Positions 41,482 through 49,746 of a stretch of DNA of 49,847 nucleotides are shown here, one piece after another. A model generated the notes under the pieces. The model worked only from the letters and a program-made list of their open reading frames with translations. It searched no databases and was not told the DNA's origin. The number at the start of each line of letters is the position of its first letter. Within the stretch, counting starts at the first letter, position 1. Made by a program: the position numbers and the translations under genes. Source of the stretch: Stramenopiles sp. TOSAG23-2 (lineage: Eukaryota; Sar); the NCBI GenBank assembly GCA_900128395.1, contig LT649270.1, positions 1 through 49,847 on the forward strand, written 5' to 3'.

Positions 41482-42688
41482 ATGGGTCAATACCTTCTAT
41501 TTCAATATTACGATATTTCATCATTTTGGCAAGCAATTCAACTTTTTTCGATTTGCCATATGGATGGTAGATAAACGTAGCAGTTTTCATATTCTCATAG
41601 ATCTCGTTATCATCCATGATATTAATATTATAATCATCATCATCATGTACATTTGTATTTAATAATGAGGGTGACAATACAGCTGTATGTACAAACAATT
41701 TAATAGGATCTCCACCATCCTTTGTAAAATATGGCTCTTCAATTATTAGATTCAATCCTTCTGCATAGCGCTTTAATACACGTATTAGTGCAGATTGCTC
41801 AAAATGTGGTACATGAAAATATTTCTTTTCTTTCCATACTTCATCGAATATTTTCAATGACCAATCACAAACTCGTATTAATATTACACCGCAATTAATT
41901 AACATGCTTTGATCCTCAGCAACTATCAAATCGCGATTTTCACCAAGTTTAACAATATCTTGTAACCTTATTTTATCATTAACAACACATGCATCTGCAT
42001 CAATCCATGCAATGTAAGTGTTTCCTTTCATAACATCGTCGTCGTCACCACCACCATCATCAACACTTTTATTGTTACAATAATCATGATGGGAAGATAA
42101 TAGTGATAATTCCTTTTTCATAAACTTTAATATCATATATACTTTATACCATGTGCAATGATTTCTGTTACCTAATATAGATGGTAATGTCTCAGGATCA
42201 ATTTTTTCCTCTACAAATTGATAATTGTGCAAATTACAATATTTTTTATTAATAGCACTACATAATGTACCAATGGTATAATTTTGTGTATATGCTGTCA
42301 ATACAATAAATTTATTACTGCTGGTGGTGGTGGTCGAGGTACTATCAGCATTATTATTATTACTACTAGTGGTAATATTACTATTTTGATCACCACGAGC
42401 ATAAACAAGATATTCACTCAAAATATTTTTTGTTGTAGATTCCAGCGAAATAATTTCTTTTGATAAGTTTATAATTAATTCATTTTTACATATTTTAATA
42501 CATGATGTTATTTTTTGTTTCTCCATTTTGGTCAAGTCTCGCTTTAAAAAAACAGTTTTGATTTTGATCATCACTTCATTATATTTAATATTGCGTATCA
42601 TTTGTTTCCGTGCTGCTGTTGATATTACTTTTTCTTTCGTTGTAACTATCACAATATTTTCCATTACTTGCTTTACAATTTCTTCCAT
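41465..42688 (-). CDS. GT34-type (GMA12/MNN10-like) glycosyltransferase
   Basis: 407 aa from the first ATG at 42688; the frame is open upstream but without ATG. Motifs: HCTWYKVYMILKFM (as in donor-site W.K stretches of the family), the metal-binding DxD in YIAWIDADACVVN, the acceptor-side NCGVILIRVCDWSLKIFDEVW, HFEQSAL, and a final HPYGKSKK. Family members add galactose, mannose or xylose in the secretory pathway. Unusually, no N-terminal membrane anchor is visible: the first 100 residues are basic/helical, so an upstream exon with the anchor could be missing, or this protein is soluble. The gene is tandem with the cysteine-synthase gene (about 100 bp apart) and convergent with the EF-hand gene. 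Confidence 0.75.
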   Translation of the reverse strand: MEEIVKQVMENIVIVTTKEKVISTAARKQMIRNIKYNEVMIKIKTVFLKRDLTKMEKQKITSCIKICKNELIINLSKEIISLESTTKNILSEYLVYARGDQNSNITTSSNNNNADSTSTTTTSSNKFIVLTAYTQNYTIGTLCSAINKKYCNLHNYQFVEEKIDPETLPSILGNRNHCTWYKVYMILKFMKKELSLLSSHHDYCNNKSVDDGGGDDDDVMKGNTYIAWIDADACVVNDKIRLQDIVKLGENRDLIVAEDQSMLINCGVILIRVCDWSLKIFDEVWKEKKYFHVPHFEQSALIRVLKRYAEGLNLIIEEPYFTKDGGDPIKLFVHTAVLSPSLLNTNVHDDDDYNINIMDDNEIYENMKTATFIYHPYGKSKKVELLAKMMKYRNIEIEGIDPFKMDY

Positions 42689-42793
42689 ATTGATATTATT
42701 TTCTTGTTCTACTTCCACTGTTGTTGTTGTTGTTGTTGTTTGTGGTGGAAAGGAAAGGAGAGAGGAAGATGCCGAGGTAGTAGAAATTGATTG

Positions 42794-44535
42794 TCATAAG
42801 GAAGGTTGTTTTCCTGAATTTGTATTCATCATTTTCATGATCATCATCTTCTTCTTCTTCTTGTTATTATCATCACCATTGCTGCTTCTACTAATAGTTG
42901 GTGGTATTTTTAAATTATATTTTTTTAAATAATCATAATTCCAAAATTTAGTCAAATGACGTTGACCACCATCACATAATATAGTAACAATTGTATGGCC
43001 AGGACCAATTTGTTTACAATATTCAACAACTGCAGCACAATTTAATGACGACGAGCTACCGATAAATATTCCTTCATTCCGCAATATATAATGTGCCATA
43101 TCCACACACTGTTGATCAGTAATACGAATTGCATCATCAATATATTTCTCACCAATTAAAAAATTACCAACTAATCGATCAATACCAACACCTTCTGTAA
43201 TAGTGTCAAAACGATGACGTTCCAATTTTCGTTCCGCTTGTTGTGGTGCATATGCTATACCATCCTTTACACGATGGTATAAAACAGATCCAGTTGGATC
43301 CGCTAAAATAATTTTGACCCCACCTTCCCCTTTCTTTTCTTTTAAATACGTCCCAACACCCGATATAGTCCCGCCTGTTCCAGCTCCCATAATAAAAGCA
43401 TCAACTTGACCATTTGTTTGCTCATAAATTTCTTTACCTGTACCATTATAATGTGCACGAAAATTTGCTAGATTTTCAAATTGATCCGTATAAAATGCAC
43501 CTTTCGTCGTATCTGCAATTTTTTTCGCTACATTATTATAATGTTTATCATTAACAATTGATGCTGGGTCAACCGTTTTTACCTGTAACGGACAACGCGA
43601 CAAAAAGTTTGTAAAGCGATCCGTATAAAATGCACCTTTCGTCGTATCTGCAATTTTTTTCGCTACATTATTATAATGTTTATCATTAACAATTGATGCT
43701 GGGTCAACCGTTTTTACCTGTAACGGACAACGCGACAAAAAGTTTGTAAAGCGCAGCGTAGGAGGTGATAAATGTATTTATTATTACATGTTAGATCGAC
43801 AACGGTTACTGTATATATATAATATTATTATTATACTTACTATTGCACCAAATTTTTTTAACAAATCTGTTTTTTCTTTTGCTGCATCATTTGGCATAAC
43901 AATATGGCATTTGTAACCCCTTGATGCTGCCATTAATGAAAGCGATATACCTGTACTACTATTATTATTATACTTACTATTGCACCAAATTTTTTTAACA
44001 AATCTGTTTTTTCTTTTGCTGCATCATTTGGCATAACAATATGGCATTTGTAACCCCTTGATGCTGCCATTAATGAAAGCGATATACCTGTACTACCTGC
44101 TGTACCTTCTACGATGGTACCACCTTTTTTTAGATGTCCTGATTTTTCAGCTTCAAGAACCATTTGCTTTGCTATCCTATCCTTTGAGGAACCACCAGGA
44201 TTCAAAAATTCACACTTTGCATATATTCTATTAGATGTTAATTTAGATAACGATTTCAATTCAATTAATGGTGTTTGCCCGATTAATTGCGGTAATGCTG
44301 ATTGTTGCGAGGTAGTTGTATCTCCTCTGGTGAAAGTTGCTTCATTAATTGTCTTATTGTTTGTTCGTCCTGTAAGTATTGGTTTTGATGATACTTTATT
44401 GACATTATCATTATTATTATTAGTGTTGTTGTAATTATTATTTTTATATAATAATTGTTGTTTATTGATATATTTATTGCGTAGAACAATGTATGATGTT
44501 GTACCAATTGTTAATAATACATAATATGATGACAT
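42794..44535 (-). CDS. Membrane-anchored cysteine synthase-like PLP enzyme (fungal Cys-12/Mcy1 type)
   Basis: Start at the ATG at 44535; exon 1 to 43978, intron 43840-43718, exon 2 from 43717. Ignoring the second copy of each of two exact duplications (periods 137 and 135 bp) gives about 448 aa with a phase-0 junction GAI|VKTVDPAS. A hydrophobic N-terminal segment (SYYVLLTIGTTSYIVL) is followed by an Asn-rich linker and the fold-II PLP domain: LIGQTPLIEL, NPGGSSKDR with the PLP lysine, EGTAGSTGISLS, GAGTGGTISGVG, and LCDGGQRHLTKFWN. The EGTAGSTG loop in place of the usual EPTSGNTG is typical of the mitochondrial outer-membrane cysteine-synthase-like branch. Catalysis may differ from O-acetylserine sulfhydrylase. 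As assembled, the 137-bp copy would introduce a frameshift. Confidence 0.82.
43483..43752 (-). repeat. Exact tandem duplication, period 135 bp, across an intron/exon border
   Basis: Copies 43483-43617 and 43618-43752. Each contains the end of the intron, the acceptor and the first 34 codons of exon 2 of the cysteine-synthase gene. Confidence 0.92.
43718..43840 (-). other. Spliceosomal intron, 123 nt, phase 0
   Basis: GTAAGT donor after GGT GCA ATA, CCGTTACAG acceptor, CTAACATG about 74 nt upstream. Contains a segment (about 43733-43806) related to the intron at 46.8 kb. Confidence 0.75.
43824..44097 (-). repeat. Exact tandem duplication, period 137 bp, across an exon/intron border
   Basis: Copies about 43961-44097 and 43824-43960. 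Each contains the end of exon 1 of the cysteine-synthase gene and the GTAAGT donor. 137 is not a multiple of three, so the assembled frame breaks. Confidence 0.92.
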
Positions 44536-44737
44536 TTCTTTCAAAGTTTGTTGACGAAACAATAAGTAATTTGTATGTTATTGATTTCTATCAGAAAGAT
44601 ATAATGTCTTGTATATATGTATTTTAATAATACATAATATGATGACATTTCTTTCAAAGTTTGTTGACGAAACAATAAGTAATTTGTATGTTATTGATTT
44701 CTATCAGAAAGATATAATGTCTTGTATATATGTATTT
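44512..44737. repeat. Exact tandem duplication, period 113 bp, at the 5' end of the cysteine-synthase gene
   Basis: Copies 44512-44624 and 44625-44737, including the first 8 codons and about 90 bp of 5' flank. Confidence 0.9.
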
Positions 44738-45378
44738 GCTTTCTGCTTTGTTCTATTATCTACTATTATTATTAATTAAATTTGTGTGTTCTGCAGTCCA
44801 GCTGGCCAGGCAGTTTTAAAAGTTATGACGAAATAAAAAATTTATTCTAAAATCATAAAAATTATTATTTTGTATTTAAATTAATTTATTAATGATAAAA
44901 TAACTATTATTACGCTATTATTTTGTTTAAAATAAAAAATAAATTATAAACAATGATTATTTAAATAATGCTTTTCAATAGTTTTTACATTTTTTTACGT
45001 TATTATTAACTGTTATATCCGTAATTAATAATTAAAAAAGAAAATTAAAATTAAAAAATTAAAATTTAAATCCAATTTAATGATTTTTGAAATAATATTT
45101 AACTTATATCACTTATAATTAACCATAAAGAAATTATTTTGATCAAAATTAACATTTTAAAAATTTTTATAATTTTTTCACATTTTTTTCAATTTTGTTT
45201 TTCTACTGTCGTTTACCACCAAATTCAAAAACATAATAAAGCAAAATAATATTAAATAATATATATAATGTTGCTAATGAATAAGTATGTATAAATACAG
45301 CGCGCACCATATCAACCATATTATTCAATCCCAGCATCTATAATGAAACTTCATTCCCAATATTAGACCCTGTCAATA
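44738..45378. promoter_or_regulatory. Divergent AT-rich region with a small GC island
   Basis: About 640 bp, extremely AT-rich (many AAATTT/TTAAAA runs), with an isolated GC-rich patch TCCAGCTGGCCAGGCAG at about 44797-44813. Holds the presumed promoters of the cysteine-synthase and kinase-like genes. No gene recognised, and in particular no exon that would supply a kinase N-lobe. Confidence 0.45.
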
Positions 45379-45596
45379 CGCACATAAAGCATATAAAACA
45401 ACTAAACAATAATTATAACATGGCTGATATTCGTCCAATATTATTATCCACTCTTGCTGCGTTAGATAAAATTCATTCCCAAAGTCACGCACATAAAGCA
45501 TATAAAACAACTAAACAATAATTATAACATGGCTGATATTCGTCCAATATTATTATCCACTCTTGCTGCGTTAGATAAAATTCATTCCCAAAGTCG
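45379..45596 (+). repeat. Exact tandem duplication, period 109 bp, over a start codon
   Basis: Copies 45379-45487 and 45488-45596, each with about 40 bp of 5' flank, the ATG and the first 22 codons of the kinase-like gene. The first ATG (45421) leads to an early TAA; the second (45529) opens the long frame. Confidence 0.92.
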
Positions 45597-48500
45597 ATTA
45601 TTAAATACCAAAGAATTAGATACCTATGAAAATATACGTTTCAATTCCAAATGTCAAGTTTGTTTTATTAATTCATTTTTCAAGCAAAATCGTCCTAGCG
45701 TTATATCACCTTTGGAATCGCCAGAAGTATTGTTAAATTCCGAATATGTTACTAAAAAATCTGACGTTTGGAGTTTTGGTTGTTTATTATTATATCTTTT
45801 ACGTGGTAAGCATATCTTTTATGGCTCAACAACTACACAAATTTTAGCTAGTATATGTCAAGCAAACTTAAATAAAGACGGCATAAGGTCAATGGTATCA
45901 GCAAAATGTGGGGAAAATGTAATTGACATCATTTCCAAATGCCTGCAACGCGTCCCATCAGAAAGACCAACGATACGAGAAATATTTAAACACAAATTTT
46001 GGGCCAAAGAAGGTTTAGGTGAGACAATGGAACAGGATATAGCAAAATATTTTACGAATAAAATTAATAATATATTATTGGACAAGAAAGTGGTAGAAGA
46101 AGAAGAAGATAGTATTGGTAATAAGAATAATAGAAAGAAATGGAACAGGATATAGCAAAATATTTTACGAATAAAATTAATAATATATTATTGGACAAGA
46201 AAGTGGTAGAAGAAGAAGAAGATAGTATTGGTAATAAGAATAATAGAAAGAGTCATCATCAAACAGATGCTGCTATTGCAAATAATAATAAAATTACCAG
46301 TGATATAGAAAGAACAACAAATGTTAAAATAGATAAAACAATTCCAATTGTAAGAGATAATATACTCCATTTAACTGTTGATAAAATTAGATTAGCATCA
46401 ACAACTGTTACATGGGCAGCAGCATTTTCACAATCTCCCGTCAAAATGGTACAGTAAGTTTATATAATAAAATATAACAAATCATCATCATCTAACGACT
46501 ATTTAATTACATTTGTACTAACATATATACATATAATCTATTAAATGTTGCGAATCTAATATATTAATGACGTTGTAATCTATAATACCAACCCTTGTCG
46601 ATCGAACATATAATAAATGCAATTGCAATTGTAACGAATATACATATATATATATATATAAATCAAACACTGTCGATCCAATAAATAATAAATGCTAAAT
46701 GCAATTGCCACCTACGCTACTACTCCTACGCTGCGCTTCACAAACATATATATATATATATAAATCAAACACTGTCGATCCAATAAATAATAAATGCTAA
46801 ATGCAATTGCCACCTACGCTACTACTCCTACGCTGCGCTTCACAAAACTTTTTTCATATTATCGTTGTATTTATCAGCATAATGTTATCGATTAATGTAT
46901 GGAAAAATGTAAATGATATGAATACATTTGGCAAAAAATTTTATGCAAATAAATGGTGTGATGGAAGTCCAATCTCTGGGACATTGGCTGATGGATCGTT
47001 TATTTCAAAGATTGGACAAAATTTTAGATATAATATTAGTTCCAAACAATTGTTTCGTGGTTTAAATCGTCATCATTTCAACAATAATAAATCACCAAAC
47101 GAGACAGCACAAAAATCTCGTGAATTAATGGCAATTATATTAATACGTTTAGAATCTATTATCATTGGCTCTGCAATAGTTCCATTATCAAATATTGGAT
47201 CCATGGGAGTAATCAATGGCTATTATCATATTACACATCAAGGAAAAATAATGGGTCAAATTAAAGTATCTGCTTGCCCAACTGCACCAAATATTATAGA
47301 TGAATCATCTTATATCCCTGTCTTATCAATGTCGTCACCAACAACAACACCATCATCATCATCATCACCACCACCCTTATCAAAAGAAAAAGAACAAAAT
47401 GATCATCAACAACAGCTGCACCAAATATTATAGATGAATCATCTTATATCCCTGTCTTATCAATGTCGTCACCAACAACAACACCATCATCATCATCATC
47501 ACCACCACCCTTATCAAAAGAAAAAGAACAAAATGATCATCAACAACAGTTGTTACCAACTGTACCAAAACTTTCAATGGAAAATCTATATGGTAGTGAT
47601 AGTAATAGTACTAATAATACAATTGACACCAATAATAGTATTAATCATAGTAGTAGGAGTAGTGGCCGCGAAGACCACTTTTTAACTTTGTTAAAAGTAA
47701 CTGGTGGAGAAGATAGTGAAGCAGCGCGATTTAAAGCCCAAGATAATGAAATAAGTATCAATATAATAATAGTATTAATCATAGTAGTAGGAGTAGTGGC
47801 CGCGAAGACCACTTTTTAACTTTGTTAAAAGTAACTGGTGGAGAAGATAGTGAAGCAGCGCGATTTAAAGCCCAAGATAATGAAATAAGTATCAATATCA
47901 AAACTCGGTTAAAAAATATTAGATCAGCAGTGGAAAATTTGAAAGTTTTTCAAAAGAATAATGGTAAAGCTCCATCATTAGAACGATTTGCTGCATCAGG
48001 AGGAACGAATAATAATGAAGAATGTGATCCGAATAATGAATTTATATATCCACCTGTTACAGTACATAGAGGACATGTCGGTGATAATAGACATTATAGC
48101 AACAATAAGATAAAAAATAAAAATAATAACAGTAATCGCCGAGACGATCATTTCTCACCTTCATCATCAAATCAACAATCATTATCAATGGCATCATCAT
48201 CATTATCATCATCCAGAAAAAATAAAAATAAAAATCGGACAAGGAGTAAATTTAATAATAATAATAATAATAATAATAGTAAAAGTATTAATAGAAAAGG
48301 CAGGAGTACCTCACGTAACCAACAACAACGTAAAGGACAATCACCAAAATATATTAATAATGTAGATATTGATAGTATCAATATTTTAAATAGAAGTGAT
48401 AGTAGTAGTAGTAGTAGTAATGGTAATAGTAGTGATAATATTGTTGCTGCTAATGAAAATTTTCCACCAGGATATTGATAGTATCAATATTTTAAATAGA

Positions 48501-48842
48501 AGTGATAGTAGTAGTAGTAGTAGTAATGGTAATAGTAGTGATAATATTGTTGCTGCTAATGAAAATTTTCCACCAGCCGATGAATATTCTTTAACACCAA
48601 GTAAAAATTTTCAACGAATGCAAAGTCGATTAGAAAAATGGTCTACTTGGTGGGAATCTCAAAATGGATCCGGAGACATGTCGTTTATCGATGATGATGA
48701 AAACGAATTTGCAAATGAAACAACTTTTACTTCTAGTAATAGTAGAAGAAGTAATAAAAGTAGAGACTCAAAAGTAATGGGAAAAAAAATAGAACTGAAT
48801 AATAATACAAGTGGCGATGGTACATGGTGGCAGGTAAAATAG
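45529..48842 (+). CDS. Kinase C-lobe (N-lobe missing) fused to a C2-like and low-complexity region
   Basis: As assembled the frame is broken at three places, each by an exact duplication not divisible by three (periods 113, 134, 106 bp; a further 134-bp copy lies between). Ignoring one copy of each and removing the intron 46454-46877 gives one continuous frame to the TAG at 48840, about 0.8 kb of it per domain. The product starts at helix E of a kinase (LLSTLAALDKIHS), lacks HRD and DFG, but keeps SPEVLL, KSDVWSFGCLLLYLLRG and RPTIREIFKHKFW. So it is half a kinase and cannot be catalytic. After the intron, residues such as IRLESIIIGSAIVPLSNIGS...GYYHITHQGKIMGQIKVSA resemble a C2-type beta-sandwich. 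A long Ser/Asn/Lys-rich tail follows. The end TGGCAG|GTAAAATAG could also be a splice donor, so further exons are possible. Confidence 0.6.
46027..46252 (+). repeat. Exact frame-breaking tandem duplication, period 113 bp
   Basis: Copies 46027-46139 and 46140-46252. With one copy, the frame from 45529 runs on through SHHQTDAAIANNNK... to the intron donor at 46454; with both it ends at a TAG at 46153. Confidence 0.92.
46454..46877 (+). other. Spliceosomal intron, 424 nt as assembled, phase 2, with a long AG-free zone
   Basis: Donor GTAAGT after ATG GTA CA; acceptor TTTATCAG at 46877; the frame continues as CAC ATA ATG TTA. CTAACATA is at 46518-46525, and no AG dinucleotide occurs from there to the acceptor (about 350 nt), as expected for a distant branch point with an AG exclusion zone. 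Contains a 102-bp duplication, so the true length may be about 322 nt. Confidence 0.72.
46661..46856 (+). repeat. Exact tandem duplication, period 102 bp, inside an intron
   Basis: 46661 onward (AATCAAACACTGTCGATCC...CTACGCTGCGCTTCACAAA) repeats at 46763 onward, including the (AT)n run between. Confidence 0.92.
47282..47548 (+). repeat. Exact frame-breaking tandem duplication, period 134 bp
   Basis: Copies 47282-47415 and 47416-47548, encoding APNIIDESSYIPVLSMSS and a Ser/Pro-rich run. Both copies together put a TAG at 47431 into the frame; one copy leaves it open. Confidence 0.92.
47631..47898 (+). repeat. Exact frame-breaking tandem duplication, period 134 bp
   Basis: Copies about 47631-47764 and 47765-47898, encoding GREDHFLTLLKVTGGEDSEA. 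In the second copy the wrong frame reads a spurious hydrophobic stretch (IIIVLIIVVGVV) and stops. Confidence 0.92.
48365..48576 (+). repeat. Exact frame-breaking tandem duplication, period 106 bp
   Basis: Copies 48365-48470 and 48471-48576, encoding DIDSINILNRSDSSSSSS. The assembled frame stops at 48476; with one copy it continues to 48842. Confidence 0.92.
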
Positions 48843-49184
48843 AGAGATATGGTGGCACCTAATTAATTGGAGCGAGAGTGTCAGGGAGAGAGATGTGTTT
48901 TATAAAAAAATACGGGAGACACGTATTATAAAAGAAATGTTTTTTACGCACATATATTTTTTTAGACTGCTGTAGAGATATGATTATGATTATGTGTGTA
49001 TACGCGCTTGATTACGTATGATACTTCGTATTTTAGTTATATAATCATTTAATAAAAAATGTATGTAACCAGAGAGAATGGAACACTGCCACACAGGCAA
49101 AGACTACAAGCTACGCTCGTAAAATATTTTATTTTTTGAAAAACCCACACCAAAGTATCTCATCTACGAACTATATATATATAT
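48843..49184. other. 3' flank of the kinase/C2 gene
   Basis: About 340 bp without a gene. Contains the hairpin AATACG-GGAGACA-CGTATT at 48909-48927 and further CGTA-rich sequence at 49000-49035. Confidence 0.45.
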
Positions 49185-49405
49185 CATTAAATTGGCTTAA
49201 AGCACAATGGGTCAACGAAACTTGTAGAAATCTACAAGCTAAAGTGATCAAAACCGCGGCTTTTTGCCACAACCGTGCACTTCAAGATCTTTACCCGGCT
49301 AGTTACCGATTGTTGTTCACAACAGGATCTTTCACTTTGACAGCCTCACCGCTATCGAGTGAACCCGACGTCCAGCGCGTTCAACGATTGCGCACGGAAG
49401 GATAG
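49136..49405 (+). pseudogene. GC-richer open fragment next to the dispersed repeat
   Basis: An 89-codon frame without an ATG ends at TAG 49403-49405. From about 49185 the base composition rises to near 48% GC and the predicted residues look protein-like (VIKTAAFCHNRALQDLYPAS). No family recognised. It stops 15 bp before the dispersed repeat begins, which suggests the 3' end of a decayed mobile element or a broken gene with its 3' flank. Confidence 0.3.
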
Positions 49406-49420
49406 AAACCTACTTGTGCT

Positions 49421-49600
49421 TGTAGAGTATTAGTTTGCAGAGGTGCATTAGAGCTTTTTACTATAGTAGGATAACATATTATTCTTGCGATTGAGTATTG
49501 AGAGCATATTACTTTAACACGAGAAGTGTAAAAATATTATAACTTAGATTTTAACCACATCATTTTATATGATATGCATATATATATATATAAAAGAGAA
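49421..49600 (+). repeat. Dispersed repeat, copy 3
   Basis: TGTAGAGTATTAGTTTGCAG and the following 18 bp match 36066-36104; GTAAAAATATTATAACTTAG...ATTTTAACCA (about 49528-49558) matches 13390-13425 and 36408-36430. It lacks the CTTACTCATATG block present in the other two. Confidence 0.7.
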
Positions 49601-49746
49601 ATAAAAATTACATCAGGGTATCATATTTTTATGATAAGCCACACACACGATTTCAAGGAATTCACTATGCATATGATATGATACGTACTCGTATATTATA
49701 CGCGCGCGTATATATACAAAAATACTAGATAAAAGATTTCCATAAT

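Noticed and set aside
43618-43752. N-terminal MSRCPLQ extension of the cysteine-synthase frame
   Set aside because: It is translated intron plus a duplicated exon start; the acceptor CAG just before GTAAAAACGG gives the correct junction.
45421-45529. Separate short gene from the ATG at 45421
   Set aside because: It is the first copy of the 109-bp duplication of the kinase-like gene's start and stops after 29 codons.
47434-47819. Possible transmembrane protein with IIIVLIIVVGVV
   Set aside because: This stretch appears only because the 134-bp duplication shifts the frame; in the continuous frame it is NSINHSSRSSG.
2569-48270. CRISPR-like or other regular arrays among CAT, AAT, GTAGTA and AT repeats
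   Set aside because: They are simple microsatellites with no unique spacers, in a eukaryotic genome.
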